Assembly: GCA_964426675.1 (NCBI GenBank)
Contig: CAYRRM010000037.1
Span: 1-22,914 of the forward strand
DNA: 22,914 nt
DNA from: DYMC01 sp035406705
GTDB taxonomy: Bacteria > Verrucomicrobiota > Lentisphaeria > Victivallales > GWF2-50-93
Direction of reading: 5' to 3'
The notes under the pieces were generated by a model that made no database searches, was not told the DNA's origin, and saw only the letters and a program-made list of their open reading frames with translations. This document shows, in pieces, positions 15,941 through 22,272 of this stretch; within the stretch, counting starts at the first letter, position 1; each line of letters starts with the position of its first letter. Both the position numbers and the translations under genes were made by a program.

Positions 15941-17593
15941 ATGGAAAATCATAATGTAGCATACAATTTTTTTAGAACAACTGAATTATTTTCAGACAAC
16001 GATGCGCTGTTTTATACAAATAAATTTTCTTTAAGCAAATCTCTTTCTTTTGGAGAACTTGCGAAAATCGCAAACACCTATATTCGCGATTTTCGCAAAA
16101 ACGGAGTAAAACGTGGAGATAAAGTTCTCTTTATGCTCCGATATTCTCCGGAATTTATATGCTCCGTCTTTGCGATTTTCGCAATAGGAGCGGTGCCTGT
16201 GTTAATAGATCCTGGCATGGGATTATCAAGGCTCCTGCATTGTATATCTCATACATCTCCAAAGGCCATGATAGGAATTCCCATCGTCCACTGGATAAGA
16301 CTTTTTAAAAAATCTTATTTCAGGTCTTTAAACTTATCCTTTTCAACAAGAGGATTTATCCCGCCATTTTTAAATATAATATCTATTCCAGCTCCAGATG
16401 AAATTATAAAAGACGAAAAATCTTTTGGAGATGAAGTGGAATTTATGGAAGACACGGACCTTGCTGCAATAGTATTCACCACCGGTAGCACTGGACCAGC
16501 AAAAGGAGTAGAATATACCCATGGAATTTTTAACACACAACTCAATATGATAAAAAGATATTATGATGCCGGACCTCATCATAAAGATATGCCCTGTTTT
16601 CCCCTCTTTGCAATGTTCAGTATCTGTCTGGGAATGCCATGTGTAATACCAGATATTGACCCTTCTCGTCCGGCAAAAGCCAATCCGCAAAAAATTGCTG
16701 AAACAATAATAAAACATAATGTAACTTTTTCTTTTGCCTCCCCTACCCTCTGGCAAAATCTTGCAGATTACTGCATAAAAAATAAAATTAAACTCGATTC
16801 TTTAAAAAAAATCTTAATGGCTGGAGCCCCTGTTCCAGCTAAATTACACAGGGAGCTCAAAGAAATAATTTCAGAAGATGCAGAAACGCTCGTCCCTTAC
16901 GGTGCAACAGAAGCACTTCCCATAGCTAATTTCACAGGCTCTGAAATGTTGCTCGAAACTGCTGACTTAACCCGAAGGGCAAAAGGTTACTGCGTCGGAT
17001 ATCCTTTTGAAGAATGCGAAATTCGCATAATAAAACCTGAAACAGGGAAAATTAATGATATCTCTGAAACAAAGCAATTAAAAACATATGAAATAGGAGA
17101 AATCATCGTAAAGGGCCCTGTGGTTACAAAGGCATATTATGGTCTCCAGGATGCAACTGAATTTGCGAAAATCGCAGATAAGAAAAAAGGGCAACTCTGG
17201 CATAGAATGGGAGATATGGGCTATTTTGATGAAAAGGGCAGATTATGGTTCTGTGGCAGAAAAAATCATATAGTAAATACAAAAAATGGAATAATCTACC
17301 CGGCTGCAATGGAAGCTCCATTCAATATCGCGATTGGTCGCAGAACTGCCATAGTAGGCTATTCAAAAAATGGCGAAGAGATAGCTATTCTGGTAGTAGA
17401 AGGAAAATATAGTCCTAATGAGTTAAAAGAAATCAGGGAAAAAGCCTTAAAAATCGCAGAAGAACTCAATATTGATTTGCGATTTTCGCAAATCCAGATT
17501 ATGAAAAAATTTCCTGTAGATATCAGGCATAACGCAAAGATATCTCGTGAGAAGATAAGAGAATATATTTCAAAAATTAATATGAATTTTTAA
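15941..17593 (+). CDS. OleC-like AMP-forming acyl ligase/synthetase
   Basis: This is an ANL-superfamily adenylating enzyme; the 550 residues from the ATG at 15941 are normal length. Motifs, in that numbering, are the phosphate loop T-T-G-S-T-G-P-A-K-G (180-189), Y-G-A-T-E (320-324), and G-D-M-G-Y-F-D-E-K-G-R-L-W-F-C-G-R-K near the C-domain hinge. A late F-P-V-D-I-R-H-N-A-K-I-S-R-E-K holds the probable catalytic lysine. The phrases D-P-G-M-G, F-P-L-F-A-M-F and V-D-I-R-H-N-A-K-I are characteristic of OleC, which adenylates a beta-hydroxy acid and closes it to a beta-lactone in long-chain olefin synthesis. No oleA, oleB or oleD neighbour is present, so a general fatty acyl-AMP role is possible. 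An upstream in-frame TTG (15896) adds 15 residues without family match. Six copies of the 13-bp palindrome lie in this gene. Confidence 0.85.
   Translation: MENHNVAYNFFRTTELFSDNDALFYTNKFSLSKSLSFGELAKIANTYIRDFRKNGVKRGDKVLFMLRYSPEFICSVFAIFAIGAVPVLIDPGMGLSRLLHCISHTSPKAMIGIPIVHWIRLFKKSYFRSLNLSFSTRGFIPPFLNIISIPAPDEIIKDEKSFGDEVEFMEDTDLAAIVFTTGSTGPAKGVEYTHGIFNTQLNMIKRYYDAGPHHKDMPCFPLFAMFSICLGMPCVIPDIDPSRPAKANPQKIAETIIKHNVTFSFASPTLWQNLADYCIKNKIKLDSLKKILMAGAPVPAKLHRELKEIISEDAETLVPYGATEALPIANFTGSEMLLETADLTRRAKGYCVGYPFEECEIRIIKPETGKINDISETKQLKTYEIGEIIVKGPVVTKAYYGLQDATEFAKIADKKKGQLWHRMGDMGYFDEKGRLWFCGRKNHIVNTKNGIIYPAAMEAPFNIAIGRRTAIVGYSKNGEEIAILVVEGKYSPNELKEIREKALKIAEELNIDLRFSQIQIMKKFPVDIRHNAKISREKIREYISKINMNF
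16060..16072. repeat. 13-bp palindrome copy 5 (TGCGA-AAA-TCGCA)
   Basis: Exact match in the ligase gene. Read as GCG-AAA-ATC-GCA (A-K-I-A). The arms extend to TTGCGA/TCGCAA, and the copy pairs with copy 6 as a larger inverted repeat. Confidence 0.88.
16085..16097. repeat. 13-bp palindrome copy 6 (CGCGA-TTT-TCGCA, one mismatch)
   Basis: Twelve of thirteen positions match; the first T is C. It lies in the ligase gene and is read as CGC-GAT-TTT-CGC (R-D-F-R), a different codon phase from copy 5 only 25 bp away. Confidence 0.75.
16171..16183. repeat. 13-bp palindrome copy 7 (TGCGA-TTT-TCGCA)
   Basis: Exact match in the ligase gene, read as GCG-ATT-TTC-GCA (A-I-F-A). Arms extend to TTGCGA/TCGCAA. 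Confidence 0.88.
17015..17027. repeat. 13-bp palindrome copy 8 (TGCGA-AAT-TCGCA)
   Basis: Exact match in the ligase gene and the only one there with an AAT centre. Read as TGC-GAA-ATT-CGC (C-E-I-R). The flanks extend the symmetry as ATGCGA/TCGCAT. Confidence 0.88.
17164..17176. repeat. 13-bp palindrome copy 9 (TGCGA-AAA-TCGCA)
   Basis: Exact match in the ligase gene, read as GCG-AAA-ATC-GCA (A-K-I-A), the same peptide as copy 5 in a different part of the protein. Confidence 0.88.
17478..17490. repeat. 13-bp palindrome copy 10 (TGCGA-TTT-TCGCA)
   Basis: Exact match in the ligase gene with a full 17-bp extension (TTTGCGA/TCGCAAA). Read as TTG-CGA-TTT-TCG-CAA (L-R-F-S-Q), the third codon phase used within this gene. 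Confidence 0.88.
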
Positions 17594-17657
17594 TCAATCC
17601 GTCTGTAATTTCATCTTTTTTAATTTTTTGAGTGAAATTTTAAAAATTCCTGATTTA

Positions 17658-17666
17658 TGCTAATAT
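17658..17666 (+). promoter_or_regulatory. Candidate extended -10 promoter of the tRNA gene
   Basis: TGC-TAATAT is an extended -10 form about 21 nt upstream of the mature tRNA 5' end, a usual distance for a short leader. The hexamer 17 nt upstream of TAATAT is TTTTAA, a poor -35, which extended -10 promoters tolerate. Confidence 0.4.
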
Positions 17667-17687
17667 ACATTTCTTCTTTTCTCTTTT

Positions 17688-17764
17688 GCGCCCGTAGCTC
17701 AATTGGATAGAGCGACGGCCTCCGGAGCCGTAGGTTGTGGGTTCAAATCCCGCCGGGCGCACCA
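17688..17764 (+). tRNA. tRNA-Arg (anticodon CCG)
   Basis: A complete cloverleaf is visible. The acceptor arms GCGCCCG (17688-17694) and CGGGCGC (17754-17760) pair fully. A D-arm region with TAGCTCAATTGGATAGAG follows. The anticodon stem ACGGC/GCCGT encloses the loop CTCCGGA with anticodon CCG (17722-17724), which reads the Arg codon CGG. A T-arm GTGGGTTCAAATCCCGC is next. The discriminator is A and the 3' CCA is encoded. It stands alone between the ligase gene and yajC. Confidence 0.97.
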
Positions 17765-17804
17765 TGGTATAAAAAAATAATGAGGCAAGAGGTTTAAATA
17801 CAAC

Positions 17805-17838
17805 GTTCACAACAATCAAGATTTAAGTGAACTTTTTT
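17805..17838 (+). terminator. Probable Rho-independent terminator downstream of tRNA-Arg
   Basis: GTTCAC (17805-17810) and GTGAAC (17827-17832) form a 6-bp stem that may extend inside the loop through AAT/ATT. Six T residues follow at once (17833-17838). The stem is modest, but the T-run placement is right and it separates the tRNA from yajC. The rest of the gap at 17765-17929 shows nothing else apart from the yajC ribosome site. Confidence 0.55.
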
Positions 17839-17929
17839 CCCCTCCGTTCCTTGAGTTTTTCAATTTACATGTTAAATTTCGCTTTTTCACAAAAAATAAA
17901 CTCTAAAACAAAAAAAGGATTTTTTTGAA

Positions 17930-18265
17930 ATGATAAATTCTATTTTGATGAGCCTTGGACAAACATCAACAAACAGTATTAAAGATTTATTTGCTTCTCC
18001 ACTTGTCCCGATGTTGGTATTTATGCTTTTCATGATTTTCATAATGTATCGGAGTCAACAAAAAGAACAAAAAAAGAAACAAGAATTACTGAAAAATCTT
18101 AAGAGTGGCGATAAAGTAGTTACCACGAGCGGAATACACGGTATAATATCAAATGTAAAAGAAAAGACATTTATTTTGAAAATAGCTGATAATGTAAAAA
18201 TTGAAATAAATAAAGCCAATATTGCTGGTCTGGAAGATAGCAAAGAAAAAAATTCAGAGGGGTAA
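17930..18265 (+). CDS. yajC: Preprotein translocase accessory subunit YajC
   Basis: The 111-residue product has one membrane helix (about 26-43, rich in Phe and Met), then a basic stretch Q-Q-K-E-Q-K-K-K-Q and the YajC soluble motif L-K-S-G-D-K-V-V-T-T-S-G-I-H-G-I-I (57-73), followed by I-x-I-N-K-A-N-I-A. Length matches the family. YajC is part of the SecDF-YajC complex, which aids SecYEG-dependent export. AGGA lies 10 nt before the ATG. It sits 7 nt upstream of secDF, the classic order, and the secDF ribosome site is within its 3' end. Confidence 0.95.
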   Translation: MINSILMSLGQTSTNSIKDLFASPLVPMLVFMLFMIFIMYRSQQKEQKKKQELLKNLKSGDKVVTTSGIHGIISNVKEKTFILKIADNVKIEINKANIAGLEDSKEKNSEG

Positions 18266-18272
18266 TTAATAT

Positions 18273-20807
18273 ATGAAAAAACCTATTTTGTTAAGAGCTC
18301 TTTTTGGAATTGCTGTAATAATTATTTTTTTCTGGTCAATGTTCCCATTAACCCAGCGGGATATGTTATCTGTTTTTGAAAAACTTGCCAGTAACAAAGA
18401 CAAAAAATTTGAGGAATTAATTTCTTTAACAAGAAAGAAAATAGAAGAAAAGAAAATATTTGCCCAGGTTGCACTGGATGAAGCTGCAACGGAACTTAAC
18501 GTTGACTTAACTAAATATATCCCGGTAAAAGGTGCTGTTGTAAATAAAGACGTCATAAGTTTTGTAAGAGAAAAAGCAAGCGGCTCGATTCGCCTCGGAC
18601 TTGATTTAAGTGGAGGGGCAGAATTTATGCTTTTATTGAAACCGCAAAAACACGACGAAAGCGAAGAAGGCCTGAAAATAGCGAAAAGAGTTGAAGAAAA
18701 CTTTGAACACTATCGCGATGTAGCTATCGAAATTCTAAGGGAACGCCTAGAATCTCAAAGAATCAACGAAACAGAAATATCTCCGATAGGCGACAAGTAT
18801 ATTTCTCTCAAGGTACCTACAGTCTCTCGTGAGGAAAAACATAAGCTACTCAATCTTATAAAAATGTCTGCAAGCTTACAATTCAGACTCGTACATAAAG
18901 ATAATGATAGTCTTGTCGAACAATACCTGGCAAATCCGGAAAAATTCAAAGCCCCAAACGGGTATGAACTTATGAGCACAGTGGACCAGGCACAGGGCAA
19001 AAAACCGGTAAAAAAATTTTACATTGTGAAAAAGAGAGCCGAAATGAGCGGCAAAGGCATTGTTGATGCCGGGCCAAGGGTCGATCAATATGGACAACGC
19101 TATATCTTTCTCTCATTCAATGCAGAAGGAGCAAAGAATTTTGCGAAAGTTACCAGTGAAAATGTTGGGAGGCTTCTTGCCATTGTTCTTGATGGAAAAC
19201 TTTATTCAGCACCTCAAATAAAACAACCTATTCTGGGAGGTGAAGCTCAAATTACTGGAAATTTCTCAAGGGAAGAGGCTCAAAACATCTCAAATGCCTT
19301 AATAAGTGGAAGTTTACCTGTGGATCTTGAGGTTGCAGGTGTTTTTGATACTGATCCAACCCTGGGTCTTGAATCAGTAAAGACTGGAAGTATTGCTTGT
19401 TCACTCGCATTAATCGTAGTTATGCTTTTCATGCTTTTCTATTACCGTATGGCAGGATTAATTGCTAATATAGCAATGATTGTTAATATTATATTGATAC
19501 TCGGTTTTCTCTCTTCTTTTGGGGCAACATTAACTTTACCAGGCATTGCTGGTATAATACTTACAATTGGAATGTCTGTCGACGCTAATATTCTGATTTA
19601 CGAAAGGATAAAAGAGGAATTAAGAAAAAACAAAACTCTTCAAAATGCTATTGAAAATGCATTTTCGAGAGTTTTTCTTACAATTATTGATTCCAACCTA
19701 ACAACCTTATTCGTTGCACTTATTTTACTCGGATTAGGTTCTGGAGCAGTAAAGGGCTTTGGTATAACTCTTAGCATTGGCATTATATCAAGTATTTTTA
19801 CTTCTCTATTTCTTTCGCATCTGCTTTTTGACATAGCAACAGGTTATCTCGGGATAAAAAAGTTAAAGATGTTAGAAATTTTCCCCGATACAAACTTTGA
19901 TTTTCTAAAATATAAAAAACTAACTGCTCTCATATCGGTTATATTTGTGATTATATCAATCGCGACTTTCATAGTAAAAGGCAAAGAAAGTCTTGGAATT
20001 GATTTTCGTGGCGGTGTCCAAATCACAGCCTCTTATGCTGAAAGGATTCCAGAAGTTCAAATAGTAAAAAAACTCAATGAATCCGGTTTCGAGGGAGCAA
20101 GAGTTACTTATAAAACTAATATTTTTGACAAAGATTCAAAGCAAATAGAGATATTGCTCCCAATCGAAAAAGATGATTCCACATCAAATGTGAAAGATAA
20201 AATTTACGAAATACTAAACAAGGCTTTTCCAAATTTAAAAATTACCGGAGGAGATGAGATAGCCATAGGTGGATTAATCGGGTTTGAATTTACAAAAGCT
20301 GCTCTCAAAGCTCTAATTGTTTCTATAATTGGAATGGTTATATATATATCTTTCCGCTTTGAGTTTTCATATGGGATAGCAGCTATAATTGCACTCCTGC
20401 ACGATATTATCATCTCCGCAGGATTATATGTCGCTCTAACTTATTTTGGAAACATTGGAGGAGAGCTATCCCTAACTGTCATAGCAGCATTAATGACTAT
20501 ACTTGGATACTCGATAAATGATACTATTGTAATTTTTGATAGAATACGTGAGGACATTGAATTGACAAAGAATAAAACATACGATCAGATTATAAATCTG
20601 AGCGTAAACCAAAATCTAAGCAGAACGTTTTTGACTTCATTTACGACCCTACTTTCAGTTTTATTTCTCTATCTTATACCGGATGGTTCCGTAAAAGCAT
20701 TTGCAACTGTTATGGTTATAGGTATTTTCTTTGGAACTTATTCTTCAGTTTGTATAGCAAGTTCTCTTGTATCTTTATGGCATAAGCCATTAAAAGGTGA
20801 AAAATAA
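18273..20807 (+). CDS. secDF: Fused protein translocase subunit SecDF
   Basis: The 844-residue product joins SecD and SecF in one chain. The SecD half (1 to about 540) has a first membrane helix (about 7-25), an unusually long linker with a charged helix (about 30-100), the G-L-D-L-S-G-G-A-E-F motif (109-118), the periplasmic P1 domain with a V-L-D-G-K-L-Y-S-A-P segment (305-314), and the membrane core G-M-S-V-D-A-N-I-L-I-Y-E-R-I-K (433-447). The SecF half (about 548-844) has G-I-D-F-R-G-G-V (575-582) and G-Y-S-I-N-D-T-I-V-I-F-D-R-I-R (745-759). The protein uses the proton gradient to complete export of proteins on the periplasmic side. AGAGGGG precedes the ATG with good spacing. Single-chain SecDF is known in several phyla, so the fusion is not an assembly error. 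Confidence 0.96.
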   Translation: MKKPILLRALFGIAVIIIFFWSMFPLTQRDMLSVFEKLASNKDKKFEELISLTRKKIEEKKIFAQVALDEAATELNVDLTKYIPVKGAVVNKDVISFVREKASGSIRLGLDLSGGAEFMLLLKPQKHDESEEGLKIAKRVEENFEHYRDVAIEILRERLESQRINETEISPIGDKYISLKVPTVSREEKHKLLNLIKMSASLQFRLVHKDNDSLVEQYLANPEKFKAPNGYELMSTVDQAQGKKPVKKFYIVKKRAEMSGKGIVDAGPRVDQYGQRYIFLSFNAEGAKNFAKVTSENVGRLLAIVLDGKLYSAPQIKQPILGGEAQITGNFSREEAQNISNALISGSLPVDLEVAGVFDTDPTLGLESVKTGSIACSLALIVVMLFMLFYYRMAGLIANIAMIVNIILILGFLSSFGATLTLPGIAGIILTIGMSVDANILIYERIKEELRKNKTLQNAIENAFSRVFLTIIDSNLTTLFVALILLGLGSGAVKGFGITLSIGIISSIFTSLFLSHLLFDIATGYLGIKKLKMLEIFPDTNFDFLKYKKLTALISVIFVIISIATFIVKGKESLGIDFRGGVQITASYAERIPEVQIVKKLNESGFEGARVTYKTNIFDKDSKQIEILLPIEKDDSTSNVKDKIYEILNKAFPNLKITGGDEIAIGGLIGFEFTKAALKALIVSIIGMVIYISFRFEFSYGIAAIIALLHDIIISAGLYVALTYFGNIGGELSLTVIAALMTILGYSINDTIVIFDRIREDIELTKNKTYDQIINLSVNQNLSRTFLTSFTTLLSVLFLYLIPDGSVKAFATVMVIGIFFGTYSSVCIASSLVSLWHKPLKGEK

Positions 20808-20871
20808 ACTCAAGATATTTGAAAATAATCTACATAATAATATAAAAAACAATATAAACATATAAGAAAAA

Positions 20872-20877
20872 AGGAGG
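20872..20877 (+). promoter_or_regulatory. Consensus Shine-Dalgarno site of the ADP-ribosylglycohydrolase gene
   Basis: AGGAGG ends 6 nt before the ATG at 20884. It is the only full-consensus ribosome site noticed in the window and suggests efficient translation. Confidence 0.75.
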
Positions 20878-20883
20878 ACTTTT

Positions 20884-22257
20884 ATGTCTGGGTGGACATC
20901 TCCATATGGCTTACTAAAAGAAGAATTCTCGCAGCGTAAAGATGAAGGTGTAAAAATCCCAGAAAACCTAAAAAAACGATTCCTATCTCTTGATCCAGTG
21001 AGAGATGCATGGAATTTCAATCAAATAAATCCTATTTACAATGCCTTAATGGAACTACCAGCGGATAAATCCCTCCAGAAAGAAGAGCCCAATGAACTCG
21101 AAGATATAAGAAAATTACGTCCTGATGGGCCAAGAAATTTTAATTGGACTCCATCGCAGGATGAGTTAATCGATAAATTACATGGCGCATGGACTGGCAG
21201 AGCTGTTGGATGTGCTCTGGGAAAACCCGTTGAAGGACTTGGATTAGGACGGGATGAAAACGGAAAAATCAATGGTAGAAAAAAAATTAAGATCTATCTT
21301 CAGAATAGAGGTGATTGGCCACTGAAAGATTATTTTTCAATACGCAACGCTGAAGATGGAATAAAACTTGGTTGTCCTCTATCATGCCGTGAAAATATTT
21401 CATTCATGGAAGCTGATGATGATATTCATTACTCTATCACAGGACTGGCTGTATTAGAAGAAAAAGGAAGAAATTTCAAATGGGATGATATTGCTCGTTT
21501 CTGGCTATCTCATATTCCTATATCAGCAATATGTACTGCAGAAGCTCAGGCTATCTTGAATGTTCAGAATTGCTCAGAAAGAGGCAACTACCCGGCGCAC
21601 ACAATAGAATGGATAAGTACTTATCGTAATCCTTACAGAGAATGGATAGGAGCACAAATAAGGGCTGATGGTTGGGCTTTCTGCTGCGCAGGAAATCCAG
21701 AACTCGCCGCAGAGTTTGCGTGGCGCGATGCATCCTGGACGCATCGCAGGAATGGGATCTATGGGGAAATGATGTTTGCTGCTATTCAGGCTGCAGCCTT
21801 CTGTGTATCAGACCCAACGGAACTTGTCAAAATAGGACTCTCTGAAATTCCACGTAATTGCCGTCTTGCAATATGGGTAAAAAAATGCCTGGAATGGATT
21901 AAGTCATCAAATAACTTTGAAGAATGTATGGAAAAACTTGAGACTGAACTTCAGGATATGCATGTCGTTCATACAATAAATAATGCGCTTATATGCATCA
22001 TAGCAATGTTTTACGGAAAATTAAATATAATAGATACACCTGCAATAGCCGTAATGTGTGGACTTGATACTGATTGCAATGGCGCCACAACAGGCTCAAT
22101 TGTTGGAGCTATTCACGGAAGAAAGAATTTTAACTCAGCACTTGCTGACAGACTGAACGACACCATTAAACCCGCTATGGTTAGTTTCAATGAGTTAAAG
22201 ATGATCGATCTTGCAAGACGTTGTGCGAAAGTCAGAAGCAATATTCTCAATTTATAA
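20884..22257 (+). CDS. ADP-ribosylglycohydrolase family protein with N-terminal extension
   Basis: The 457-residue product has the ADP-ribosylglycohydrolase (DraG/ARH) fold from about residue 94: D-K-L-H-G-A-W-T-G-R-A-V-G-C-A-L-G-K-P-V-E-G (97-118), the first metal site as D-D-D (178-180, where D-D-T is usual), and the second as G-L-D-T-D-C-N-G-A-T-T-G (393-404, D395 and D397), followed by G-A-I-H-G. Family members use two magnesium ions to cleave ADP-ribosyl bonds; this long subgroup is often uncharacterised and may act on nucleosides or free ADP-ribose derivatives. The first 90 residues are not part of the usual domain and are not recognised. No signal peptide is seen, so it is probably cytoplasmic. 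It follows secDF in the same direction after 76 nt but has its own strong ribosome site. Confidence 0.85.
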   Translation: MSGWTSPYGLLKEEFSQRKDEGVKIPENLKKRFLSLDPVRDAWNFNQINPIYNALMELPADKSLQKEEPNELEDIRKLRPDGPRNFNWTPSQDELIDKLHGAWTGRAVGCALGKPVEGLGLGRDENGKINGRKKIKIYLQNRGDWPLKDYFSIRNAEDGIKLGCPLSCRENISFMEADDDIHYSITGLAVLEEKGRNFKWDDIARFWLSHIPISAICTAEAQAILNVQNCSERGNYPAHTIEWISTYRNPYREWIGAQIRADGWAFCCAGNPELAAEFAWRDASWTHRRNGIYGEMMFAAIQAAAFCVSDPTELVKIGLSEIPRNCRLAIWVKKCLEWIKSSNNFEECMEKLETELQDMHVVHTINNALICIIAMFYGKLNIIDTPAIAVMCGLDTDCNGATTGSIVGAIHGRKNFNSALADRLNDTIKPAMVSFNELKMIDLARRCAKVRSNILNL

Positions 22258-22272
22258 AATAATAAGGAAAAA

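Noticed and set aside
17329..17342. A further palindrome-like site, CGCGA-TTGG-TCGCA, in the ligase gene
   Set aside because: The spacer is 4 nt with two G residues and the first base differs, so it falls outside the motif definition. It may be a decayed copy but was not counted.
10863..17490. Explaining the palindromes as a conserved protein motif or as in-frame inserted palindromic elements of the Rickettsia type
   Set aside because: The copies are read in three phases giving different peptides, and at 13-17 bp they are far shorter than such elements, with no visible lengthening of the host proteins.
21725..21747. Inverted repeat GCGATGC / GCATCGC with a 9-nt gap in the ADP-ribosylglycohydrolase gene
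   Set aside because: Single occurrence inside a conserved coding segment (W-R-D-A-S-W-T-H-R), no T-run and no second copy.
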